Source: 79-D21 sp022839995 (GTDB taxonomy: Bacteria; Synergistota; Synergistia; Synergistales; 79-D21). From it: 64,000 nt of DNA. Below, piece after piece: positions 7,396 to 14,924 of the stretch. The notes below the pieces were generated by a model, which searched no databases, had not been told where the DNA came from, and saw only the letters and a list, made by a program, of their open reading frames with translations. Position 1 is the first letter of the stretch. Every line of letters begins with the position of its first letter. The stretch spans positions 1 to 64,000 of the forward strand of contig JALHIN010000014.1 of the NCBI GenBank assembly GCA_022839995.1, in the 5' to 3' direction. A program made the translations under genes and the position numbers.

Positions 7396-7740
7396 ATGAA
7401 AAGACCTTTCGTTCCTTTCTTGGCATCGATCGTCCTGGTTTTCCTGTGCGGTATCGCTGCGGCGCATCCCCCCTCTTCCCTGGAGGCTGCTCTCCAGCCC
7501 GACGGGAAACTCCGGATTCTTGTTTCCCACACGGTCAACGACCCGGTAAAACACTTCATCAATCGCGTTGTCGTCTCCAGCGGAGGAAAGGTGATCGCCG
7601 AGGAAAGATTCAACCAGCAGGCGGACAGGACAGGGCTCGTCGTCGAGATCCCGGCGGGTGATCTCTCAAAGGGACAAACCGTGCTGGTCGAGGCGGATTG
7701 CAACATTTTCGGAAGCTTGAAAAAGGCCTTCACCCTTTGA
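7396..7740 (+). CDS. Secreted superoxide-reductase/desulfoferrodoxin-like protein with an incomplete metal site
   Basis: A protein of 114 residues with an N-terminal signal peptide (hydrophobic residues 5-20, likely cut A-A-A / H24). The mature part resembles the small beta-sandwich of superoxide reductase: an S-H45-T ... K-H53-F-I pair and a terminal C102-N-I-F105-G. In superoxide reductases the terminal motif is C-N-x-H-G, so one expected iron ligand is replaced by Phe. If cleavage occurs as predicted, His24 becomes the free N-terminus and could supply a new ligand. The start is ATG 7396, 1 base after the Sec-peroxiredoxin stop. The family call rests on short motifs only. An unrelated exported metal-binding protein is possible. 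Confidence 0.5.
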   Translation: MKRPFVPFLASIVLVFLCGIAAAHPPSSLEAALQPDGKLRILVSHTVNDPVKHFINRVVVSSGGKVIAEERFNQQADRTGLVVEIPAGDLSKGQTVLVEADCNIFGSLKKAFTL

Positions 7741-7756
7741 ACCCGTTTTTTCCATA

Positions 7757-7796
7757 GAGGAAGGGGAGGAAGCTCATGAGCTTCCTCCCCTTCCTC
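7757..7796. terminator. Perfect 40-bp inverted repeat between convergent genes
   Basis: Bases 7757-7776 are exactly complementary to 7777-7796, giving a very strong hairpin with no U-run on either side. It sits between the end of the peroxiredoxin operon and the end of a convergent minus-strand gene, so a bidirectional termination or mRNA 3'-end stabilising role is likely. Confidence 0.6.
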
Positions 7797-7797
7797 T

Positions 7798-8550
7798 TCA
7801 GGGCTTCCAGGAAAGCTCGGCGATTTTCCTGAAATTGAAGTTCAGGATCGCCTCGGCTGAGGGTTTCCCTCCCTCTGATAGGGCTTTGAAATCGCTCTCT
7901 AGGGCCTCGTAGGCCTTTTTCCTTCCCAGATCCACTTCATGTTCCCTGACGGTTTGAACAATTCGAAGAAGCTGCTTGTAGACCTCAGGAGCGTTCGTGA
8001 GTACGGGGCCCGTTTCCCCGAGCTGGATGCAGTAGACATAGGTCAGGATTTCCTTCCCCTGGTACTCGGGCAACCTGAAAAAGGCCGGGAGAGCCGGTGA
8101 AACATAGAGAAGGATTCCACGGGGAACGGAAAGCCTCGGGCGGATGGCATCCCATAGCGTTTCTCCGATAGGGCTGACCGCAAGCCAGAGTCGGGGCTGC
8201 CGGCTTAGAAGCGAGATCCAGAGAACGGTTCCCTGCGAACGGTCGTTCCAGTTGACAAATGAAAGTTTCCAGATAAGGTCAGGTTTTGAGTCCCGATCCA
8301 CTTTCAGGGTGGAAGAAATTTCCCCGGTAAGCGAAAAGCCAACGATCTCTGTTACGGGCTGGATTCCCGCAGGTGTCCGGAGGACGGCTTGGGACACGAC
8401 ACCGGCTTCTTCCCTTAGGACGAGATAGATGGGATAACCGGGAACGGAAAGGACCCGGGTGTGCGCAAACGCGGTCCGGCTTCCGGCAATAACCGCAAAA
8501 ACGGCAAGGAGCCATGCGATAGTGAGGACTCGTTTACGTGTTCCTTGCAT
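7798..8550 (-). CDS. Secreted protein of unknown function
   Basis: A protein of 250 residues with a clear signal peptide (basic residues 5-7, hydrophobic 8-23, likely cleavage A-F-A / H30). I recognise no domain in the mature part, which mixes beta-rich segments with a helical C-terminal 70 residues. It starts at ATG 8550, preceded on the minus strand by GGGAGG. It is the last gene of the phosphatase-folP-folK run, 24 bases after the folK stop. Like its convergent neighbour it is predicted to have a histidine as first mature residue. Confidence 0.6.
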   Translation of the reverse strand: MQGTRKRVLTIAWLLAVFAVIAGSRTAFAHTRVLSVPGYPIYLVLREEAGVVSQAVLRTPAGIQPVTEIVGFSLTGEISSTLKVDRDSKPDLIWKLSFVNWNDRSQGTVLWISLLSRQPRLWLAVSPIGETLWDAIRPRLSVPRGILLYVSPALPAFFRLPEYQGKEILTYVYCIQLGETGPVLTNAPEVYKQLLRIVQTVREHEVDLGRKKAYEALESDFKALSEGGKPSAEAILNFNFRKIAELSWKP

Positions 8551-8574
8551 CGAAAAACCTCCCTTGAGAAAGGG

Positions 8575-9075
8575 TTAAAGGCAGGTGATGCGCGAGAAAG
8601 TCGCATCTTCCGCCTTGAAGCGTTCGGCCAGGACGATGATCTCCAGCCCCAGTACGGGGTGAATCCAGCTCGGCGCGATTTCAGCCAAAGGAACGAGCAC
8701 GAAAGCCCTTTCGGCGATTTGGGGATGCGGGATTTTCAAAGACTCGTCCTCGTAAACGAGATCCGGTATCAGGAGCAGGTCAAGGTCGATTTCTCTCGGT
8801 CCCCACCTTTCTCTTTCCTTCCGGCCCATTTCTTTTTCGATTGTTTTCAGGAGGGCAAGGATGGAAGGCGGGGATTCTCCGATTTCCAAGATCAGGGCAG
8901 CATTTAGGAATCGGGGCTGATTCGTGAACCCGAAAGGTGGAGTTTCAAAAACGGTGCTCGTGGCAAGGACCGTTCCCTTTTCCCGGAGGCGGGCGACGGC
9001 CTGCCTGAGGTTCCCCAGGCGGTCACCGAGGTTGCTGCCAAGCCCGATGGCCGCTCTTGTCCGCGCCAGGGTCAT
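8575..9075 (-). CDS. folK: 2-amino-4-hydroxy-6-hydroxymethyldihydropteridine pyrophosphokinase
   Basis: FolK transfers pyrophosphate from ATP to 6-hydroxymethyl-dihydropterin, the step before dihydropteroate synthase. The 166-residue protein begins with the G-L-G-S-N-L-G-D-R motif and carries the family signature R-W-G-P-R-E-I-D-L-D-L-L-L near residues 90-102, followed by I-P-H-P. It starts at ATG 9075, overlapping the folP stop by 4 bases, so the two are translationally coupled. A longer frame upstream lies inside folP and is rejected. Confidence 0.92.
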   Translation of the reverse strand: MTLARTRAAIGLGSNLGDRLGNLRQAVARLREKGTVLATSTVFETPPFGFTNQPRFLNAALILEIGESPPSILALLKTIEKEMGRKERERWGPREIDLDLLLIPDLVYEDESLKIPHPQIAERAFVLVPLAEIAPSWIHPVLGLEIIVLAERFKAEDATFSRITCL

Positions 9076-10283
9076 GACGCCCCCCTGACGGCATCGATCA
9101 TCTGGATGACACGGGAATTCTCCCTGACGTCGTGGACCCGGACCAGGGAAACGCCCTGCCAGGCGCAAAGTGCCGTCAGCGCGAGGGTTCCCTCCAGGCG
9201 GTCTGCAGGGGAAGGCAAGGAAAGGACGTGGCCGATGGTGCTTTTTCGTGAATGACCGATCAGCAGGGGACGTCCCAGCGTGGAGAAGGCCTTTGAATGT
9301 TTCAGGAGGCTCAGGTTATGGCAGGGGTTCTTCGCGAAACCGAGCCCCGGGTCGAGGATTACGGCTTCTTCCCTGATCCCTTCATTGACCGCATTTTTCA
9401 GGGATTTCTCCAATTCTTGCAGGACTTCTCCTACCACGTCCCCGTAAGAAGGGTTCTCCTGCATGGTCCGGGGCGTTTCCCGGCTGTGCATCAGGATCAC
9501 CGGGACTTGAAGCCGTGACAGGGTTGTTGGCATTTCGGGATCGTACCGCAGGCCCGAAACATCGTTGACGATGTCGGCTCCAGCTTCCACTGCGGCCTGG
9601 GCAACGACGGCCTTCCGGGTATCCACCGAGAGGACACAGCCAGGCAGGATGCGGCGGATTCCCATCACGACGGGAATGATGCGTTCGATCTCCTCCCGGG
9701 GATCCAGGTCCAGAGCGCCGGGCCGTGTCGATTCCCCGCCGATGTCCACGATGTCCGCGCCTTCTTCGAACTGGGCGAGAGCCGTCCGGATAGCCTCATT
9801 TGGTTCAAGTCGGCGGCTTCCTTCAAAAAAGGAATCTCCCGTGACATTTACAATGCCCATGATTTTGGTCCGTCCACCGAGCGTCAATTTCCTGCCGCCG
9901 GGAAGGGGGATGTCCCAGCTGGATCTCCGGGAGTTGGAGAGGGCCTCAGAAAGAGCGAGCCTGAACTCGCCAAGCCCCCAGTAGGGCATGGATTCAAGCT
10001 TTTCCAGCAAACGGCAGTATTGTCCCGGCGTGCCGATGAACAAGGCATCGGTGACGGGGACCCCGCAGTCGATCGTTCTGCGGTGCACGATCACGTCTCC
10101 CCCGCGCGAAAGCATTTCCTGCTTGAGTGCGTTGGCTGCCCGAACGTCGATTTCCTTGACGAAAAAAAGGAGCGTTTCCTTTTTTGCTGCGAAATAGGGC
10201 ACGCTTCGCCGGTCGGCGCCTATCCTGTCGATTTGGTCGAGGAGTTCCTGCTCGGTCATCTTGTCCAGTAAATAAAGATTCAT
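9072..10283 (-). CDS. folP: Dihydropteroate synthase with N-terminal extension
   Basis: FolP joins 4-aminobenzoate to the pterin diphosphate made by FolK. At 403 residues it is about 130 longer than E. coli FolP. The TIM-barrel enzyme begins near residue 130 (M-G-I-V-N-V-T-G-D-S-F) and includes D-I-G-G-E-S-T-R-P-G, the S-V-D-T-R-K loop, N-D-V-S-G and G-H-S-R-K-S. The usual N-V-T-P-D-S is N-V-T-G-D-S here. The N-terminal 130 residues have no domain I can name. Similar long forms are known in some archaea and anaerobes. It starts at ATG 10283 after AGAGGG and is coupled to folK. Confidence 0.92.
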   Translation of the reverse strand: MNLYLLDKMTEQELLDQIDRIGADRRSVPYFAAKKETLLFFVKEIDVRAANALKQEMLSRGGDVIVHRRTIDCGVPVTDALFIGTPGQYCRLLEKLESMPYWGLGEFRLALSEALSNSRRSSWDIPLPGGRKLTLGGRTKIMGIVNVTGDSFFEGSRRLEPNEAIRTALAQFEEGADIVDIGGESTRPGALDLDPREEIERIIPVVMGIRRILPGCVLSVDTRKAVVAQAAVEAGADIVNDVSGLRYDPEMPTTLSRLQVPVILMHSRETPRTMQENPSYGDVVGEVLQELEKSLKNAVNEGIREEAVILDPGLGFAKNPCHNLSLLKHSKAFSTLGRPLLIGHSRKSTIGHVLSLPSPADRLEGTLALTALCAWQGVSLVRVHDVRENSRVIQMIDAVRGAS

Positions 10284-10374
10284 GGTCCCTCTTCTTTTGA
10301 AAAGAAATTCGAAGCTACCGCGAATGGATGTTATCGCCTCGCCGGGAAGGGGTCAAGCCAGGGATGGAGTCGGC

Positions 10375-11022
10375 TCAGACCCACTCCTGCACGATTTCTG
10401 AAAGGTGCCGGCTCTGGTTCAGCAGCGTCAGGCAATATCCGCGCTTTTCCTCGTGAACGAGAACGGAGTATGAGGCCGTGTCCACGTGAAGTTTCCAGAA
10501 AGAGGGTTCGGCTATTCCCAGGCAAGCAGCCAGAAGGGGTTTGATTACGGCGCGGTGGGAGACGATGGCGATGGTCTGCCCCGGGTGGGTTCTGACGAGA
10601 TGTTCCAGGTTGGAAAAAGACCTCCTTTGGACTTCTGCCAGCGATTCCCCCCCGGGGATGTGAAGCCGATCCGGATGTTCGAGCCAAAGCCTCCATTCCT
10701 CAGGGTATTCCTGTTCGACCTCTTTTTTGGGGCGCCCTTCCCATATGCCCAATGCGATGTTGTTGAACCCGGCCCTGATTTCCCACTCCGCGTTGCAGGC
10801 GCGTGAAATCCTGGAAGCGGTTTCGGTTGCACGGGAGAGGGGGCTGGAAAAGATCCTGGAGATCCCGAGATTCTTCAGCTCGGCGGCGAGAGCTTCGGCC
10901 TGCCGGATTCCGTTTTCGTTCAGGGGAAAATCGCACCTGCCCCTGAACAGCCCCTCGCGGTTTCCTTCGCATTCTCCGTGCCTGACGACGACGACAGTTG
11001 TTCGAACGACCGGTTGAACCAA
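10375..11022 (-). CDS. Histidine phosphatase family protein (phosphoglycerate mutase-like)
   Basis: A 215-residue branch-1 histidine phosphatase. The catalytic R-H-G-E motif is near residue 14, the second Arg is in the R-A-T-E segment, and the second catalytic His is in V-S-H-R. I chose start TTG 11022 because the minus strand has AAGGAGGG exactly 6 bases before it. Longer in-frame ATG choices lack a ribosome site. It resembles CobC/PhoE-type small phosphatases. Given the B12-dependent NrdJ elsewhere, an alpha-ribazole phosphatase role is possible, and a folate-pathway phosphatase role is suggested by folP-folK downstream. Neither is proven. Confidence 0.8.
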   Translation of the reverse strand: MVQPVVRTTVVVVRHGECEGNREGLFRGRCDFPLNENGIRQAEALAAELKNLGISRIFSSPLSRATETASRISRACNAEWEIRAGFNNIALGIWEGRPKKEVEQEYPEEWRLWLEHPDRLHIPGGESLAEVQRRSFSNLEHLVRTHPGQTIAIVSHRAVIKPLLAACLGIAEPSFWKLHVDTASYSVLVHEEKRGYCLTLLNQSRHLSEIVQEWV

Positions 11023-11061
11023 TTTGCACCCTCCTTCAGGCATCGAATCGAAATCCATTCT

Positions 11062-11067
11062 ATTGTA
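11062..11067 (-). promoter_or_regulatory. Candidate -10 box of the phosphatase-folPK operon
   Basis: TACAAT on the minus strand (complement of 11062-11067) lies 39 bases before the chosen TTG start. I see no good -35 at 16-18 bp. Confidence 0.35.
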
Positions 11068-11098
11068 ACGGCTTCGGTGAGGAGCTTTTTGACTTGTG

Positions 11099-11127
11099 TT
11101 GACAATCCGCCGGGTCATTGATACCCT
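11099..11127 (+). promoter_or_regulatory. Promoter of hrcA-grpE-dnaJ
   Basis: A consensus -35 TTGACA (11099-11104) and a -10 TACCCT (11122-11127) are separated by 17 bp. They are directly followed by a CIRCE operator that would cover the early transcribed region. Confidence 0.7.
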
Positions 11128-11143
11128 ACCGGACGGATAGATT

Positions 11144-11170
11144 TTGGCACTCTCGTCTCTTGAGTGCCAA
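11144..11170 (+). promoter_or_regulatory. CIRCE operator (HrcA binding site)
   Basis: TTGGCACTC, nine spacer bases, then GAGTGCCAA: a perfect 9-bp inverted repeat differing from the CIRCE consensus TTAGCACTC-N9-GAGTGCTAA at one position per arm. It lies 17 bases past the -10 and 23 bases before the hrcA start, so HrcA is expected to repress its own operon. Confidence 0.92.
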
Positions 11171-11192
11171 CCGGAAGGGGGAGGTGAAGAAC

Positions 11193-12218
11193 ATGCTGAC
11201 AGAAAGGCAATACGAGGTCGTGATGGCGATTGTATTCGAATACATCCATACGGGCGAACCGGTCGGCTCGCGGTCGCTTTCGAAGAAATACCTGACCCGC
11301 ATCAGTGCCGCGACGATCCGGAACGAGATGGCCGACCTGGAGGAAATGGGCTTCATCACCCAGCCCCACACTTCTGCTGGCCGGGTTCCGACGAGCAAGG
11401 CCTTCCGGATTTACGTCGATTCTATCCTGGAGGGAAAGAGGCAGAAAAGCCCGGAACTCGCCGACAGGCTCCTTGACCTGAAACGGCAGCGTGCCGATTT
11501 CGAACAGGTTCTGGTGTACTCTTCCCAGCTCCTGAGCCGGGCCACGCAGACCGTCGCCCTTGCCGCTTCGGCTCCCTTGGCGCAGGTCCGGCTGGAGCGA
11601 GTCGAATTCGTCAGCATTGATTCGAACCATGCCCTTCTTCTGGTTGTCCTCCAGGGGCGCTTGATCCACCAGAAAATGCTCGCGTTCCCCTGTGAAATGC
11701 CCCGGGAGACCCTGGATGAAATTGCCAGGAGAATCAATGCGATAGCCTCCGGCAAACCCTGGGATGAAGTCCGCGATGGTCTCAGGATGTTCCTCCTGAA
11801 CGAGCTGACCGAGGTTTCCGAAAGTTGTCGCCTGGCGATGACGGAAATCGACAGGCTCCTTTCGGCGGAGAACTTTCGTTTCTTTACCACGGGAATTCAC
11901 CACATCCTGAACCTGCCTGACTTCCAAGATATCGGACGGCTGCAGGCGATTCTCTCCCTCCTCGAGGAAGAGGAGGCGCTTTCGAGGATGGTCAGGCGCT
12001 ACTCGGCAAAGGATGGGTTGAACATCGTCATCGGCAACGAGGACCCGGAATCCGGCCTGGGAGCCTTTTCGGCGCTCTTTTCTTCCTACAGCGGGAAAGG
12101 AACCCGTACGGTGCTCGGGTTGATCGGGCCGGTCCGGATGGATTACGAAAAAGCAATCGCCGCATTGGAAACTGTTTGGGACGGTTTGTCCGAGAATGGG
12201 AATTTGGAGGGTCGCTGA
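11193..12218 (+). CDS. hrcA: Heat-inducible transcription repressor HrcA
   Basis: HrcA binds CIRCE and represses heat-shock operons. The 341-residue protein has the N-terminal winged helix (M-L-T-E-R-Q onward, with G-S-R-S-L-S-K-K-Y and the A-T-I-R-N-E-M recognition segment near residues 30-50, then P-H-T-S-A-G-R-V-P-T) and the long dimerisation domain. Length is normal. It starts at ATG 11193 after GGGGAGGTG, just downstream of the CIRCE site, so it is autoregulated. The grpE start is 20 bases downstream. Confidence 0.95.
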   Translation: MLTERQYEVVMAIVFEYIHTGEPVGSRSLSKKYLTRISAATIRNEMADLEEMGFITQPHTSAGRVPTSKAFRIYVDSILEGKRQKSPELADRLLDLKRQRADFEQVLVYSSQLLSRATQTVALAASAPLAQVRLERVEFVSIDSNHALLLVVLQGRLIHQKMLAFPCEMPRETLDEIARRINAIASGKPWDEVRDGLRMFLLNELTEVSESCRLAMTEIDRLLSAENFRFFTTGIHHILNLPDFQDIGRLQAILSLLEEEEALSRMVRRYSAKDGLNIVIGNEDPESGLGAFSALFSSYSGKGTRTVLGLIGPVRMDYEKAIAALETVWDGLSENGNLEGR

Positions 12219-12238
12219 AGGATTGGGGAGGAATTGCA

Positions 12239-12814
12239 ATGTCTGAACAGTATAGGCCGAAGGCAAGCGACGAGGAAGGAAACAACGGTCGTGCCGCCCA
12301 AGAGGAAGCCGAGATCCTGAGTCCTGAAAAAGTGGCCGACGACAGGGCTGAATTGGAGGAAAAGCTCAGGGAAACCGAAAAGGCCGTCGAAGCCCTGAGA
12401 CAGGAAGGCCTAAGGATAAAGGCGGACTTTCTGAATTACCGTGCCCGGGTCGAACGGGATTCGGCGCGAATGAAACTTCTTGCTGCGGAAAGCGCGATCC
12501 TGAACCTTCTTCCGGTGCTGGACAACCTGGATCGGGCGATCGGATCTGCCGAAAGCAAACAGGGGGAAGCTCTCCTGGAGGGAGTCAAGCTGGTCCGTTC
12601 ACAGTTTTTCACAGCCCTTCAGGGGATGGGCCTGGAAGAAATCGAGGCCGAGGGGTGTCTGTTCAACCCGGAAACCCATGAAGCCGTTCTGGTTTCGCCT
12701 GTAGGGGACCCTTCGGAAGACGGGAAAATCCTGGAGGTCCTGCAAAAAGGCTATCGATTGGGAGACAGGGTTGTCCGTCCCTCGAAGGTCAGGGTCGGCC
12801 GGTATGACGGATAA
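12239..12814 (+). CDS. grpE: Nucleotide exchange factor GrpE
   Basis: GrpE releases ADP from DnaK in the Hsp70 cycle. The 191-residue protein has a charged, coiled-coil N-terminal half (residues about 25-85) containing the K-A-D-F-L-N-Y-R-A-R-V-E-R segment, then the L-L-P-V-L-D-N-L-D-R-A block, and ends in the conserved beta domain with F-N-P-E-T-H-E-A-V and R-V-V-R-P-S-K-V. It starts at ATG 12239 with GGGGAGGA upstream. It belongs to the CIRCE-controlled operon. Confidence 0.95.
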   Translation: MSEQYRPKASDEEGNNGRAAQEEAEILSPEKVADDRAELEEKLRETEKAVEALRQEGLRIKADFLNYRARVERDSARMKLLAAESAILNLLPVLDNLDRAIGSAESKQGEALLEGVKLVRSQFFTALQGMGLEEIEAEGCLFNPETHEAVLVSPVGDPSEDGKILEVLQKGYRLGDRVVRPSKVRVGRYDG

Positions 12815-12839
12815 TCCCGTAGATTGAGGGGGGATCCGT

Positions 12840-13964
12840 TTGGCCGCCATGGATGACCCGAAAGGGTACTACCGTCTCCTGGAGGTTCCTCCCGGCGCCT
12901 CCCAGGAAGAGATCAAGAAGAGCTATCGGAGGCTTGCCAGGACCTACCATCCCGATGCCAACCCGGGGAACCCGGAGGCCGAAGAACACTTCAAACTGGT
13001 CAACGAAGCCTACGCAGTGCTGGGTGACCCTGAAAAACGGGAACAGTACGATCGATTCGGAACCGTCGGTAACGGTATGGGCGGATACGGTCCCTTCCGC
13101 GGGCAGGACCCGTTCAGCGACATGTTCGGGGACTTGTTCGAGACATTTATGGGCGGCGGGCAACGGGCCCGGGCGAACGCTCCCCGCCAGGGAAGCGACC
13201 TGGAAGCCGCGGTTCGGATCTCCCTGAAGGAGGCAGCATCCGGAACCACCCGGAAGGTTACGGTTTCCCGAAGGGAGCAATGCGACCGGTGCGGGGGGTC
13301 AGGAGCCGAACCGGGCACAAAAGCGGAGACCTGTCCCAACTGCAGAGGCAGTGGACAGGTCGAGCAGGCTGCCAGGACTCCTTTCGGCCACTTCGTGACG
13401 GTGGTGCCCTGCGCTCGCTGCGGGGGCACCGGCCGTGTCATTCCGAACCCCTGCACGGAATGCTCCGGGCAGGGGCTAAAAAAAACCCGGCGCGAAATCG
13501 AGGTGCGAATCCCGTCGGGGGTTGACACCGGAAACCGCCTGAGGGTCAACGGAGGCGGAGAGGCAGGAATCAACGGAGGGCCGCCCGGGGATCTTTTCGT
13601 TCACATCGAGGTCGAACCGGATCCGCTTTTCATTCGGGATGGGAACGACTTGCACACGCAGGCGGTGATTTCCTTCCCGCAGGCCGTGCTGGGGTGCCAG
13701 GTGGAAATCCCCTCCCTGGATGGAACGGAGAAAAAGGAACTGCCAGCCGGTACTCGGCCGGGAGATACCTTTCGCTTGAAGGGAAAGGGGATGCCGCGGC
13801 TTCGCGGAGGCGGCAGAGGCGACCTGATCGTTCACGTGGATGTCGACATCCCCAGGAACCTGACGGAAAAAGCCAGGCATCTCGTTGAAGAACTTGCCGA
13901 GGAAATGGGTACGCCGGTACAGCCGCCGGGCTTTCTCGACAGGCTGAAGACCTGGCTTTCCTGA
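12840..13964 (+). CDS. dnaJ: Chaperone protein DnaJ
   Basis: A J-domain co-chaperone of DnaK, 374 residues, type I. The J domain is at residues about 8-73 with the H-P-D tripeptide. A Gly/Phe-rich linker follows at about 75-115. Four CxxCxGxG zinc motifs (C-D-R-C, C-P-N-C, C-A-R-C, C-T-E-C) span about 147-215, and two beta-barrel substrate domains complete it. It starts at TTG 12840 after GAGGGGGG. ATG 12849 is an alternative. The operon goes hrcA-grpE-dnaJ with only 25 bases between grpE and dnaJ, so dnaK must be elsewhere. Confidence 0.95.
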   Translation: MAAMDDPKGYYRLLEVPPGASQEEIKKSYRRLARTYHPDANPGNPEAEEHFKLVNEAYAVLGDPEKREQYDRFGTVGNGMGGYGPFRGQDPFSDMFGDLFETFMGGGQRARANAPRQGSDLEAAVRISLKEAASGTTRKVTVSRREQCDRCGGSGAEPGTKAETCPNCRGSGQVEQAARTPFGHFVTVVPCARCGGTGRVIPNPCTECSGQGLKKTRREIEVRIPSGVDTGNRLRVNGGGEAGINGGPPGDLFVHIEVEPDPLFIRDGNDLHTQAVISFPQAVLGCQVEIPSLDGTEKKELPAGTRPGDTFRLKGKGMPRLRGGGRGDLIVHVDVDIPRNLTEKARHLVEELAEEMGTPVQPPGFLDRLKTWLS

Positions 13965-14004
13965 AACTGCGAAAGCATCCCGGTTCGTGGTAGGATTGAT
14001 TCGA

Positions 14005-14030
14005 GGGAGGGAGGCGTCAGCCTCCCTCCC
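14005..14030 (+). terminator. GC-rich hairpin between dnaJ and prmA
   Basis: An 11-bp perfect stem (14005-14015 with 14020-14030) has a 4-base loop and is followed only by TTGG. With no U-run it may be a weak terminator or an mRNA processing/stability element that separates the heat-shock genes from prmA. Confidence 0.45.
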
Positions 14031-14054
14031 TTGGCTATTCGGGGGGTGAAAACG

Positions 14055-14924
14055 GTGGGGGAAAAAGAATCTTTCTGGTGGTACATAACCCTGGAGACGA
14101 AAAGCGGGAACGAGGAAACCCTGGCGTCTCTCGCAGAACTTTCAGGGAGCATCGGATCCGAATTTTTCGAAGGCAACGGCCGCATCGGAGTTCGTGCCTA
14201 TTACCGCAGTCATTTTGAATTGGGGTACTGGTTGAAGCGGCTTGGAGACATCCTGAAACCCTGGCCGGAAATCGGCATTCGGGACATGGGCAAGATCGAA
14301 AACCGAGCCTGGCACACCACCTGGAAAGAGGCCTTCCCTCCGCTTGAAGTCGGGAGGAACCTCGTCGTGATGGCTCCATGGCACCAGGGATCCGAACCCC
14401 CGGGGAAAACGGCTCTTTACGTTTATCCCGGCAGCGCCTTCGGAACGGGATACCATGAAAGCACGCAAATCGTCCTGGAGTTGATGGAGGACTTCCTGAA
14501 GCCCGGAATGGAAGCCGCAGACATCGGAACCGGATCGGCAATCCTGGCGATTGCCGCGGTCAAGCTGGGTGCGAAGAGATGTTGGGCTCGAGACATCGAT
14601 CCGGCCGTCCTTGCCGAAGCAAGGGAAAACTGCCGGCTGAACGGGATAGCGGAAGAAACCGTGCTGATCGAGCAGGGAGACCTGCTCAAGGGTTTCACGC
14701 GCCGGGTGGACATTCTTACCGCGAACATCGTCCTCGAGCCCCTGTTAATGCTGCTGCCTTCAGTACCGGTCGTGCTCAGGCCGGGGGGGAAGGCCGTCTT
14801 TTCGGGGCTGGTGAAGAAAGAAAGGGAACAGTTCCTTGAAGCGCTGGCAAAAACCGGGCTTGAAAGCGTCCAGGAGCGGACGAAGGGAGAATGGTGGGGT
14901 GTCGCTGCCCAGGCTGCGTCTTGA
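14055..14924 (+). CDS. prmA: Ribosomal protein L11 methyltransferase
   Basis: A class I SAM-dependent methyltransferase of 289 residues that trimethylates ribosomal protein L11. The catalytic domain shows the F-G-T-G-Y-H-E-S-T substrate loop near residue 130, SAM motif I D-I-G-T-G-S-A-I-L-A-I-A-A near 155 and A-N-I-V-L-E-P near 215. The start is GTG 14055 with GGGGGGTGA spaced 6 bases. GTG 14046 is also possible. The end overlaps the rsmE start by 26 bases. PrmA after dnaJ and before rsmE is a common order in many anaerobes and Gram-positives. Confidence 0.9.
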   Translation: MGEKESFWWYITLETKSGNEETLASLAELSGSIGSEFFEGNGRIGVRAYYRSHFELGYWLKRLGDILKPWPEIGIRDMGKIENRAWHTTWKEAFPPLEVGRNLVVMAPWHQGSEPPGKTALYVYPGSAFGTGYHESTQIVLELMEDFLKPGMEAADIGTGSAILAIAAVKLGAKRCWARDIDPAVLAEARENCRLNGIAEETVLIEQGDLLKGFTRRVDILTANIVLEPLLMLLPSVPVVLRPGGKAVFSGLVKKEREQFLEALAKTGLESVQERTKGEWWGVAAQAAS

